Source: Dunaliella salina (lineage: Eukaryota > Chlorophyta > Chlorophyceae > Chlamydomonadales > Dunaliellaceae). Taken from it: a stretch of 36,713 nt of DNA. Where the stretch lies: assembly GCA_002284615.2 (NCBI GenBank), contig MU069443.1, forward strand, positions 552,142 to 588,854, given 5' to 3'. The notes beneath the pieces are model-generated. The model ran no database searches, was not told the DNA's origin, and was given only the letters and a program-made list of their open reading frames with translations. A program made the translations under genes and the position numbers. Below, in pieces: positions 27,474 through 36,169 of the stretch. How positions within the stretch are numbered: the first letter of the stretch is position 1; every line of letters starts with the position of its first letter.

Positions 27474-30400
27474 CAGAGGACCCTTCCGAGCACCCACCTC
27501 ATCTACCCGCAGGAAGTCGTATGGGGCCAGCTTAGACGTGTCTGCCACTTGCTGCCACACCTTTCCATTCAGAGGCGGAAGCTCTAGGACCTGTTGCGAA
27601 CAACATAATAATGTTTTAGAATCGTATCAATCGCGACGTTTCTTGCTGTCTTTTTCACATCACCCATTTTGCTTTGTGGTATGCAGATATTGGTGCTGGC
27701 ATGGTAATGGAGTCCACATGAGTCCTCTCTTAACATTGTCACTTGCAATGTCGAGTACGAAGTATTACAGGTGTCGTGGACAAAATGAGTTTGACGAGTC
27801 TTGCTTGCTTCTGCATTGCACATCGCATTCAGGCAAACGAAGCAATCTGATGCCTTCTGCTGCAAGCATGGCTCAGAATAAATATTTTCCCTCAGCACTT
27901 AGGAAATAGCACAACCCCACGGGGGGGAAGGGGGGGTGAGGGGGGGCTGGGGGATTAACATTCATAATAGAAGCAAGGAGATTACGTGTATGTACAACTA
28001 TGCTCTGTTTTTTGATCTTTGAGGCTGGGCAAAGGGAGGCCATCCCCCCAGCAAAGCAACAAGCACAGATAGACGTGGAATGAGCCAACCAAAGGCTTCT
28101 ATCTTTTTTCGGCAGCATTTGCAGGCAGCATTTGAAGGCAGGGTGCCGTCGTAATGGATCCATACCGGCACGTTTGGAACTATGCCAGAGCTGGACAACT
28201 CCCCCCAGAAACAGGTTTGGAATGTTTTTTGATCTTTGAGGCTGGGCAAAGGGAGGCCATCCCCCCAGCAAAGCAACAAGCACAGATAGATGTGGAATGA
28301 GCCAACCAAAGGCTTCTATCTTTTTTCGGCAGCATTTGCAGGCAGCATTTGAAGGCAGGGTGCCGTCGTAATGGATCCATACTGGCACGTTTGGAACTAT
28401 GCCAGAGCTGGACAACTCCCCCCAAAAACAGGTTTGGAATGCTCATAGCATTGGTGTCCCCAAATCTGGGACACTGAACCTCGGTTTCAAAGTGTAGCTT
28501 TCGGTTGACCTAGAATTTCAACAGTCCCAGCTTGCGGACTCATGCCTAGTTAGCCATGGCGTGAACCCTGTTTTCACCAACAAATCTCCATTTTGGACCA
28601 CTTACTGCACCAATTCGATGATTTCCAGTGATTTGGAGTCCTTGTATCAAAAAATATCATTGATACCACTGCAAAAAATTGAGGTAGAAAGACTCATTGG
28701 TTGGTGGGATACAGAATTTCAGCCATTTTCCTAAGGCAGCGTTTACACGGCTCGACTTGGCCAACATTTATTGTTTTTTAGCCGAGCCATGGGCTTTCAC
28801 ATGGGCTCGGCTCAGCTCAGAGAACTGAAACAACTAGTTCGGCCAGCCGACCCCTTCCCCCCCCCTCCTCCTTGGCTGACTCCTGGAACAACTCATGATG
28901 ATTGCTGGGCTCCTGTAGGGCCCTTCTACATCAACCATTTGTCGGAATTTGTGGGCCTGGAATTTTCTGGCAAAAACTATAGACAGCAAGTGAGTTGTGA
29001 CGCCATGCACATCAATCCTGCCAAGCCCTTTCAACCTTCAGCACCTTTGCCACCTTTCCCAGCACAAACATATGTGGCCCGAGCTCCAGCACAATATGCA
29101 GCCCTGTCCAGCATGCTATCCCTCCTTGCAGCAGGGCAGGACACATTCCACTCCTGGGCTTGAAAAGTACAGATGAGGGAGCTTTTACAAGGTCAAAGCT
29201 TCTGCATGCAGGAATCCAGCTTAACATATGGGGGTTCCGTATATAAAATTTTGGAAGCGAATAACATTTCAGTGTGGAGTTGTGGGCCGTATGTGAGTGA
29301 TCTGCGGCCAGGAGAATGATCTGGGAACTCCTGATTTTCATGACTTTTTGGTGGACATGATTGTTTATGGAATTAAAATGGTTGGCATGGTTAGATTCGA
29401 GGAAAAAAAGTTGGGGAAGGTTATATCAGTGATATTGGGGCTCTGGGATTCTGCTCTCTTCCTGTTGCAGAACTCCAGCTAACGCAGGCAATATGAGCTC
29501 TCTCACCTTGCTAAGATGAGCAGTGTTGAAGGCTATCATAAGCACAGGCTCGCCGCCTGCGTTGCACAATGTGTAGGCCACCTGCATCGGGCAGTGGGGC
29601 AGATTGAAGGTGTAAGGGGAATTGGGATCTTGGCAGGCGACCTTGGTGCGCGGAGGAGCAAGTAAGATAAGGCTGGTTCTTGGCGCGAGAGGAGTCTATT
29701 TACGCACTCATCCAAATGCACAGGACAAAGGGCAAAAGGATGACGGATGCCAAAATGCGCGTTCAAAGAAGCCTGCTGATGCACTCATCCATCTGCAGCA
29801 GGGTGGAGGACAAAGATTCATAGATGCCAAATTGTAAGCTAGAAAGAACCCATTGGTGCACTTAGATGGACCAACTCCACAGGACAAGGGACAACCCATG
29901 TGCTTGAAAGAGCCCTATGAAGCTCCTCTCATCGCCAACACAACACATTTGGCATACGAGCTCGTATACACACATGCAAGCTTGCGCGCGCGCACCCACC
30001 CACACCCAAACACCCACCCACACCCACACCCACACCCACACGTACAGACCCATGCACCCAGTGCGCATCACACCAGCATCAGCACTTTTGCACCAGACGC
30101 AGTGTCCTTGTCCATGCGGGTGAGAAGGGCACCTCTCCATGCTACTGCACATCTCTGTTGCTGGCGAAAGGGTTGCGCTGCAGCTCATTCCCCCCCCCCC
30201 CCGCACTGACGCACACACCCATTCACCTAGAACGCACCAGGCGCGATGTCCATGTCCAGTCAAGTGTGAAGGGCGCCTCCCTAAGCCACTACGCATCTCT
30301 GTCAACGACAGAGGTGCGCTGCAGCTCCCCCACAGGCACTGACGCGCTAAGCCATTCATTTAGGACACACCCATCAAGCGCGGTCTCTCTGTCCAGTCGG

Positions 30401-33400
30401 GTGCAAAGGGGGTCTCCCCATGCCTCTGCACATCTTTGTTTCTGATGTAAGATGTGCCTATGCACATCTATCACTGACATAAGAGGTGCCCTGCAGCTCC
30501 CCCCCCCCCCACACACATGTATGCACTGACCCATTCACCAAGTGCGCACGCACCAGGCGCGATGTCTCTGTCCAATCGGGTGTGAAGGGCGTCTCCCCAT
30601 GCCACTGCACATCTCTGTCGCTGACGTAAGAGGTGCGCTGCAGTTCTGGCCGAGACTTGCGCAGGCGAATGAGCAATCGGTGGAAGCGGGAGAGGCCAGC
30701 CTCGTCGGCCGTGGCTCTGTCCCAGTTGAACCAGTTCAGCCTGCAGGGATGAGGGACAAGAAAGATGTTAAGCAAGGTGGACGTTCAGTGGGCCAGGCTG
30801 GCTTTGTTAGCGGTGGCTTTGCCCCAGTTCCACCAATCCAGCCAGGGGCAGATACAGGTGTGCCTGATCGCACACGATGAAGTGTCCCTGAATTGCACAG
30901 ATAGGGGTGTGCCAAGATTTCACATGCCGAGTTGTGCTTGGATTGCACAGGTTTAGGTGTGCATTGGTTGAGGCGTGCTGGACACGTTCAGGTGTGTTTG
31001 GATTGAACGCGTTGAGGTGTATCCCGGTACCGCACACCTTGAGGTGAGTGAACCTAGGGTGAGTTTTGCATGGATTGCTCAGGTTCAGGTGTGCCTAGAG
31101 TACACATATTCAAGAGTGCCTTGATATGGCACACATCGAGGTGTGCCTGGGTTGCACAGGCTCAGGTGTGCCTAGATTGCACAGGTTGAGGTGTGCCTAG
31201 AGTACACGCATTAAAGAGTGCCTTGATATGGCACATGTTGAGGCGTGCCTGGGTTGCACAGATTGAAGTGTGCCTAGAGTACACACATTAAAGAGTGCCT
31301 CAATATGGCACGCGTTGAGGTGTGCCTGGGTTGCACAGGTGCAAAGCACAGTACAGGTGCCCATGTGCAGATACACATTTCTGGTGAGGGAGACCCACAG
31401 CTGTTTGTAAGCCAACGTGCCTCCCTTTCCTTAATTGATGTAGGGAGTGTTTTCCTCTGACAATGTGGCTTTTCTTTTCTTCTTCACAGGCCAGCGGCAT
31501 TGCATCCCTTGCTCATCCCAAGCGCAGGTGGGAGTGATAGCCACTTCCCTGGGGTGCACGTGCAGATGAGCACAGGATTCCAAGCCACTGGTATGTGCCC
31601 CTGCGCATATGCGGATGGCATCTACAGCCACTTTGCTGGGGTGCAAGTGCAGAAGGCTATTGCAGCTACCAAACTTGCACCCCAAGAAAATGGCTGTTGC
31701 TCCCACTTGCACTTGCGCCCCATGATGCTGTGATGATGGGGCTTTTGGGTATTACCATGATACCCAGATATCATGCAAGTAGATAAAATTGGTAGATCGA
31801 AGTCTCTAAAGGTAATACTAATGCAAATGCACCCTTTGGAGACTGTCGCCCCAAGATGCTGGCTGTTGCTCCCTTCCGCACATGCACCTCAAGAAGCTGA
31901 TTACCGCTGTCCAGCTTCCTGCACTTGCAGCCTCAGGGACGGTCCATCCCTCCAAAGAAACTCACGCAATGAGGTGGAGGTGCACATGTTGATCCCACCC
32001 ACATGCATCACCGAGCACATTAGAGTGTCAGCTGCAATTGCTGTGTGGGCCCTCACAAACTACCTGGCCCAAGCTGTGTGGTCTGACACCTGGCCCATGC
32101 TTTTCTTGCAATTTTTTGAACAAACACAACATAATACAATTTCAAATTATGAAATTATGTCACATTTCTGTGTCACATCCGCCTGTAACTCGAACAAAAT
32201 CTAATCAAATACAAATTAGATTTCCCATGCTACAATTTATTTACATTTTACAATTAGGTCTTCTCTATAATGATTTACTGCTGGCCCCTTGAAGTACTGC
32301 AATATCATGAGGAATGTAAGCACTTCTGGTCCCTTATGAGTACTGCTGTTACGCTGTGAATACTGCAAACCTCGGTAAGCAATGCTGGCCCTTGTCAGCA
32401 CTGTAAGCACCGCATGTCCCTGATGGGTACTGCTGGTACACTGTAAATACTGCAAACCCCGGTAAGCACTGCTGGCCCTTGTCAGCACTGTAAGCACTTC
32501 TGCCCCTTATGAGTACTGCTGGTACACTGTGAATACTGCAAACCCCGGTAAGCACTGCTGGCCCTTGTCAGCACTGTAAGCACTGCGGGTCCCTTATGAG
32601 TACTGCTGATACACTGTGAATACTGCAAGCCCCGGTAAGCACTGCTGGCCCTTGTCAGCACTGTACGCACCGCATGTCCCTGATGGGTACTGTGGGTACA
32701 CTGTGAATACTGCAAACCCCGGTAAGCACTGCTGGCCCTTGTCAGTACTGTAAGCACTGCAGGTCCCTGATGGGTACTGCGGGTACACTGTGACTACTGC
32801 AAACCCCAGCAAGCACTGGTGGCCCTCGTCAGCACTGTACGCATTGCGGGTTCCTTGTGGACACTGTACTACTGTAAGCTGTAAGCTGGTTTCCTGAGCA
32901 TGCTGTAAGGGACTAGCTCGCAGTGTTGTCATACTCAAAAAGGTCCCGCAGTGCTTCCCCTGCCCTGGCGTGCATGGCTGCTCCTTGGAAGCACTCCAAG
33001 CACAGGAAGCACTGAAAAAAGAAAGAAGAAGCTTTTGCGCTTGTCAGTTGGCCACGCGTATCAAGGAAAGGACCTTCCATTGATCCCTGCCAAAGGGCCC
33101 ATGGATTTCCCCAACAGGAAGCACTGTGCTTGAAAGTACAGCTGGTCCTTGTGAGTACTGCTAATCCCACATGAATGCAGTAATATTGTAAGCACTGCTG
33201 GTCCATCATGAGAACTGCAATATTGTAAGTACTGCTGTTCCCTCCTGAATACTGTAAGCACTGTAAGCACCGCTAGTCCCCTACAAAAACTGGAAGTCCT
33301 GGTAAGCATACTGTAAGCCCTAGTAAGCACCTCTGGTTCCCTATGAGTACCTCAATATTGTTCGCACTGGATGTCCCTTAATGCTATAAATCCTGGTTTG

Positions 33401-34070
33401 CCTGCTACCCCGTCATAATTACTGCAATACTGGAAGCTAGTCCCCTATGCATACTGTCTGCCCCGGCCAGCCTCAGCCCCATACTGTAAGCACTGCTGGT
33501 CCTCATAAATAGAGTTAGCACTGCTGGTCCTCATAAATAGAGTTAGCACTGCTGATCCCCTAGAATATGCAACACCGTAAGCCCTGGTAAGCTCTCCTGA
33601 TTGCAAATGCGTACTGCACCACTGCAAGCTGGTCCCTTACCGATCCTGTTACCTTGCAAGCACTGCTGGTCCTGTGTGAATGACTGTCCAACGACGTGCA
33701 CTGCTGGTGGTGACTAGCTGTTCCGGATGATTGTATCATTTTCTGTTCGTTTCTGTTCGTTTCTGTTCGTTTCTGTTCGTTTTGCCCCTGTGCCGATCTC
33801 TTGCCTGCAAAATGGAATGCATATTCACCCCATAATGCGGCTTTGAGCATTGTTCCAAACCTGTCCCACACAATTGCTGTCTTGGCAGCACATGTAGCTT
33901 TGTTCCAGCGGTGCTAAACAGTTTACATGCACTCACTCTGTGTCGTGGCAGTATGTGTTGTTGTTGCCGTTCTTGGTGTGTCCATACTCATCTCCCATGT
34001 GCAGCATAGGCACTCCATGCGCCAGCAAAAGTGCCATTGATATGTTGCGCATCTGGCGCTGGCGCAGGCG
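27114..34070 (-). CDS. ISA1: Isoamylase-type starch debranching enzyme, C-terminal exons (5' part outside window)
   Basis: Minus-strand exons 34070-33937, 30740-30554, 29581-29507, 27590-27498 and probably 27409 onward; the first four fit together in phase. They encode the conserved C-terminal third of a GH13 isoamylase: RLRQRQMRN, GVPMLHMGDEYGH, GNNNTYCHD, LNWFNWD, DRDVQWHGETPFTPDW, TSRLVAYTL, LMIAFNTAHLSK, VWQQVADTSKLAPYDFL. Isoamylases hydrolyse alpha-1,6 branches. ISA1 works in the plastid, trimming pre-amylopectin so that starch can crystallise. The APYDFL ending favours ISA1 over ISA3. The catalytic barrel exons must lie beyond 36713. Introns are 88 to 3196 bp and filled with repeats. 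No alignment was run. Confidence 0.88.
27417..27471. repeat. (CA)n microsatellite forming most of a short isoamylase intron
   Basis: 55 bp of pure CA; on the sense strand it is GT. It occupies most of the 88-bp (or 62-bp) interval between the last two isoamylase exons. Confidence 0.95.
27498..27590 (-). CDS. ISA1: Isoamylase exon (VADT block)
   Basis: Acceptor TTCGCAACAG|GTC. 31 codons: VLELPPLNGKVWQQVADTSK and LAPYDFLRVDE. The end shown uses GAG|GTGGGT. Alternatives are GTGG|GTGCTC (27494) or CCT|GTGTGT (27472), and the frame also stays open through the GT repeat into the next exon. The W..VxDT....PxDF motif is isoamylase C-terminal. Confidence 0.85.
27920..27953. repeat. G-run cluster (G-quadruplex candidate)
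   Basis: Four runs of five to seven or more G separated by short A/T/C steps on the plus strand, in an isoamylase intron (C-rich on the sense strand). Confidence 0.75.
28008..28441. repeat. 217-bp tandem duplication, recent
   Basis: Two copies from TTTTGATCTTTGAGGCTGGG to ACAGGTTTGGAATG differ at about three sites (for example GACG/GATG, CCGG/CTGG). It lies inside the isoamylase intron between 29507 and 27590. Minus-strand frames in it recur because of the duplication and show no family. Confidence 0.95.
28620..29335. repeat. Old dispersed repeat, copy 2, split by an insertion
   Basis: Parts 28630-28740 and 29215-29335 match consecutive parts of 14514-14735. Between them is about 475 bp of foreign sequence starting GGCAGCGTTTACACGGCTCG, with a hairpin at 28782-28812 (AGCCGAGCC..GGGCTCGGCT) and a 130-codon open frame (28771-29163, proline-rich, unrecognised). 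The start looks like a DNA-transposon end, but no matching right end or duplication was found. Confidence 0.5.
29507..29581 (-). CDS. ISA1: Isoamylase exon (AFN block)
   Basis: Acceptor GCCCGATGCAG|GTG and donor AGCAAG|GTGAGA. 25 codons in phase 0/0, VAYTLCNAGGEPVLMIAFNT-AHLSK, give the LVAYTL and LMIAFN(T/A)xHL motifs of the C-terminal beta domain. Confidence 0.92.
29600..29985. other. Isoamylase intron, nothing recognised
   Basis: No repeat or exon was recognised. A weak duplication of TGATGCACTCATCC / TTACGCACTCATCC with AGGACAAAG occurs near 29700 and 29775. Confidence 0.35.
29990..30042. repeat. CCCACA microsatellite-like tract
   Basis: CGCG followed by CCCACCCACACCCAAACA and repeated CACACCCA steps, about 50 bp. 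Confidence 0.85.
30060..30650. repeat. ~150-bp tandem array made from isoamylase exon end plus donor
   Basis: Four units. The rightmost (30554-30650) is the functional 3' half of exon 30740-30554. The others, near 30380-30500, 30237-30325 and 30085-30184, repeat the stretch CTGCAGCGCACCTCT ... CATCGCGCCTG|GTGCG with substitutions and frame breaks, plus about 45 bp of intron with a C-run and CACTGACG. The copies no longer encode the peptide intact. Confidence 0.85.
30554..30740 (-). CDS. ISA1: Isoamylase exon (LNWFNWD to WHG block)
   Basis: Acceptor CTCATCCCTGCAG|G and donor TCGCGCCTG|GTGCGT. The leading G completes the Glu codon split by the previous exon. 62 codons then run from LNWFNWDRATADEAGLSRFH through LLIRLRKSRPEL to DRDVQWHGETPFTPDWTETS-RL. 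DVxWHGxxP..PDW is characteristic of isoamylases. The 3' half of this exon with its donor is repeated three more times downstream, and the 5' part once upstream. Confidence 0.93.
30785..30846 (-). repeat. Decayed copy of the isoamylase exon 5' part
   Basis: Minus strand GGCTGGATTGGTGGAACTGG encodes LDWWNWGKATANKASLA, against LNWFNWDRATADEAGLS in the exon 50-110 bp away. A stop follows and the acceptor AG is lost. Confidence 0.75.
30860..31350. repeat. ~28-bp minisatellite with ~84-bp higher-order unit
   Basis: Basic motif AGGTGTGCCTGG(A)TTGCACAG. The higher-order form adds AGAGTACACACATTAAAGAG and TGCCTTGATATGGCACA, three times. It lies in the long isoamylase intron. Confidence 0.88.
31410..31487 (+). 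mobile_element. Retroelement 3'-tail fragment
   Basis: TTTCCTTAATTGATGTAGGG, AGTGTTTTCCTCTGAC, ATGTGGCTTTTCTTTTCTTC: second tail subtype, plus orientation, in the long isoamylase intron. Confidence 0.7.
31515..31950. repeat. Mixed direct and inverted repeats
   Basis: GCCACTT(C/T)(C/G)CTGGGGTGCA and GTGCAGA recur at about 31530 and 31625 (96 bp apart). Related sequence in reverse (TTGCACCCCAAG, GGCTGTTGCTCCC) lies near 31677-31700 and 31850-31880. Hairpins are possible. Confidence 0.5.
31951..32299. other. Isoamylase intron, AT-rich stretch
   Basis: The second half (32110-32290) is AT-rich with AATTTCAAATTATGAAATTA-like text. Nothing else was recognised. Confidence 0.35.
32300..33670. repeat. 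86-bp minisatellite, then degenerate continuation
   Basis: From 32330 to 32860 about six good units of GTACTGCTGGTACACTGTGA, ATACTGCAAACCCCGGTAAG, CACTGCTGGCCCTTGTCAGC, ACTGTAAGCACTG. From 33120 to 33670 the same CTGTAAGCACTGCTGGTCC words recur irregularly. A retroelement fragment (33015-33113) splits the two parts. Confidence 0.85.
33015..33113 (-). mobile_element. 99-bp retroelement fragment with 13-bp TSD
   Basis: Perfect duplication ACAGGAAGCACTG at 33002-33014 and 33114-33126. The minus strand carries GGTCCTTTCCTTGATACGCG and TGGCC, then a CTTCTTCTTTCTTTTTT tail: a short member of the shared-tail family inserted into the minisatellite. Confidence 0.85.
33738..33782. repeat. 10-bp microsatellite
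   Basis: Four to five units of TTTCTGTTCG. Confidence 0.95.
33937..34070 (-). CDS. ISA1: Isoamylase exon (GDEYGH block)
   Basis: Acceptor CTTACTTGTGCAG|CGC and donor GACACAGA|GTGAGT. 44 codons plus two bases encode RLRQRQMRNISMALLLAHGV, PMLHMGDEYGHTKNG and NNNTYCHDT. GDEYGHT and GNNNTYCHD are hallmark isoamylase blocks near the C-terminal side of the catalytic domain. The acceptor plus the first 55 bp recur in diverged form upstream (34.2-34.8 kb). Confidence 0.92.
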
Positions 34071-34266
34071 CTGCACAAGTAAGGCATGGGCAGCACATGA
34101 GGGTGGTCATTACCTTTTGGTCAAAACCTTTTCGGGAGCTCGAAGTTGTTTGGCACAGCAAATACAAGGCAATGGCAACACGGGAAATAGAATCGCACTC
34201 CGTGCGCCAGCATCAGTGCCATCGACACATTGCGCATCTGGCGCTGCCTCAGGCGCTGCACAAGTA

Positions 34267-34449
34267 AGGTGCAGGATATAATATTACATTTTGGAAAATC
34301 CTTAACTACTATATTATTACTGTAATATCGCAGTGTAATATTACAGTAATATTAAAGTGCCACCCTGCACTTATGTAGAAAGGAAAGTAATATTACTGTA
34401 ATACTACTATAATGTTATTACTATAATATTACAGTGGAAGCCCGCACCT
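34267..34449. mobile_element. AT-rich MITE, 183 bp, copy 2
   Basis: Ends AGGTGCAGGAT and GCCCGCACCT. The exact 8-bp duplication CACAAGTA lies at 34259-34266 and 34450-34457. The neighbouring array unit at 34071-34090 (CTGCACAAGTAAGGCATGGG) is the uninterrupted site, confirming the ends. Confidence 0.95.
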
Positions 34450-34857
34450 CACAAGTAAGGCATTGGCAGCACAAGACAATGTATCTGTGAGACTTCAAAG
34501 TCATACGGCACAGCAAATACAAGGCAATGGCAACACGGGAGGGTGAAAAGCATTTCATACAACTGCACGAGTGCCACAGATACGTTGCACGTCTGGCGCT
34601 GACGCAGGTGCTGCTCATGTAAGGCATCGGCAGCACAAGAGAATGGTCGTCACCTTTTTGAGAGTTCATGGTCGTATGGCACAGCAAATACAAGGCAATG
34701 GCAGCATATGGGAGGGTGAATCGCACTCCATGCTCCCACACGAGTGCCATTGACACTTTGTGCACCTGGTGCTGCCGCAGGCGCTGCACAAGTAAGGACT
34801 TGGCGGCACAAGAGTATGAATGTCTGCAAGTCCATGCTCGTATGGCAAATGAAGTCC

Positions 34858-34990
34858 TTAGTTCACAGAAAGCTCCTTGTTCATGGAAAAAGTTCTTAAA
34901 GTTCATACATCATAGGAAGTTACTAGTTCACAGAAAGCTCCTTGTTCATGGAAAAAGTTCTTAGAGTTCATACATCATAGGAAGTTACTA
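34858..34990. repeat. ~65-bp tandem duplication
   Basis: Two nearly identical units of AGTTCACAGAAAGCTCCTTG ... CATAGGAAGTTACT, differing at about one site. Confidence 0.92.
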
Positions 34991-35029
34991 TTCATACGGC
35001 AAACACAAGGCAATGGCAGCATGGGAGGA

Positions 35030-35300
35030 TGCATTGCATTTATTTTCCTTTGGTGTTGCGTATCAGGCCATGGCATTGCATTTATTTTCCTGTGGTGTTG
35101 CATGTATCAGGCCATGGCAGTATCAGGCCATGGCATGCAGTATCAGGCCATGCCAGTATCAGGCCATGGCATTGCATTCATCTTCCTTTGGTGCTGCATG
35201 TATCAGGCCTTGGCAAAAACAAAAACAAAAGAAAGGAAAAAAATTCCTTTGGTGTTGCACGTATCAGGCCATGGCAACAATGACTCGCATTTATTTCCAT
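35030..35300. repeat. Short tandem repeats around GTATCAGGCCATGGCA
   Basis: GTATCAGGCCATGGCA occurs about seven times, interleaved with TTGCATTTATTTTCCTTTGG and TGTTGCATG. The period alternates near 20 and 50 bp. Confidence 0.85.
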
Positions 35301-35615
35301 CCAGCACTGCACATAGAGGGCAGTGGCAGCACAAAGAAAAAGATCAAGGAAAGGAAAAGAGAAAAGGATAAAGTGGCACAGAGGGCCGCATGGTAACCAT
35401 GGTCCAGGAAAAACGTTACCAGCGCTCCATGAAAGATCGGACCAGGGAAAATAAGAAGGCGTGAGGTTGAGGTTACCTTACATGAAGTATATCCAGGGTT
35501 GGGTCATTCGCGGGTCTAAGAATTACCGTTCGCGCACAAACGTGTAAAATATGTGTACGTCGTGTATATACACGAATTAGAGGGCCATTTTTGGGAGGGA
35601 GGGTTTTGAGTGGGG

Positions 35616-35640
35616 GGAACCAGGATTCGAACCTGGGACC
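35616..35640 (-). other. tRNA T-arm-like sequence within the hAT element
   Basis: Minus strand CCAGGTTCGAATCCTGG forms a perfect 5-bp T stem with a 7-base loop and an exact B-box. TTCCCCC follows as a possible acceptor strand. No anticodon or D arm is present upstream, so it is not a complete tRNA. Confidence 0.45.
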
Positions 35641-35690
35641 TCACCCCCAACCGCCCCCCGCCACCCCCCAAACCCCACAAACATTCAATT

Positions 35691-36169
35691 ATGCCAAAAG
35701 AGAAGGGTCCTGAGTGGGATTATGTCACACCTGTTCAGCCTGAAGGCACGGATGGGGCCAAGCAGAGCAAGAACAAGTGCAAACTGTGTGAGCATGTGTA
35801 CCATGGTGGTGCCTGGCGCATCAGACAGCATCTCTTGCAAGTTGCTGGCTCTGGGGTGGCCAGCTGCACAGTGAGCTGTTGCCCTGTCGAGCTGCTGGGG
35901 AGCAGCTGGAGCCACTGAAGAAGGTGATGCAGCAGATAAAGCAAAAGAGCAAGCAGAAGGAGCAGATGGAGCAAGCAGAAGGAGCAGCAAGAAGCAGAAG
36001 ACCGACAGCTCGACAGGGCAACAGCTTCAACATGAGCGGCGGCAGCCCCAACGAAGAAGCAGAAGACCCATTTTTATGCAAGAATTTGGAATTGAAGGTG
36101 GGCTGGGCCTGCCCAACAATTTTCACTGACGAAATTTACCGCGCACTCCAACCAGCGGACTTCACCTGA
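35691..36169 (+). pseudogene. BED-type zinc finger of a hAT transposase, truncated
   Basis: From ATG 35691: MPKEKGPEWDYV, then NKCKLCEHVYHGG, RIRQHLLQVAGSGVASC. This is the C-x2-C ... H-x4-C/H BED finger with the RIxxHLxxxxGxGVxxC signature of hAT transposases, which binds the element's ends. The frame ends at 35918. The neighbouring frame continues EQLEPLKKVMQQIKQKSKQK, a charged helix usual after BED, to a stop at 36169, so one frameshift or an unseen intron is present. The rest of a transposase (about 500 residues) is missing. Confidence 0.82.

Larger units (their letters stand above)
34015..35030. repeat. ~187-bp tandem array made from isoamylase acceptor plus exon start
   Basis: The functional exon edge (34016-34070 with its acceptor) recurs in diverged form at about 34196-34255, 34568-34618 and 34740-34796, followed in plus direction by the intronic words AAGTAAGGCATGGGCAGCAC and GGCACAGCAAATACAAGGCA. 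Copies still spell RLRQRQMRNVSMALMLAHGV-like peptides but lack the GDEYG part. An AT-rich MITE sits in the second copy. Confidence 0.88.

Noticed and set aside
28771..29163. Host gene encoding 130 residues
   Set aside because: Lies inside what looks like an insertion, has no recognised motif and no splice context; kept only as part of the repeat entry.
35610..35690. Complete tRNA gene on the minus strand
   Set aside because: A good T arm is present, but the sequence 5' of it is G-rich without anticodon or D arms.
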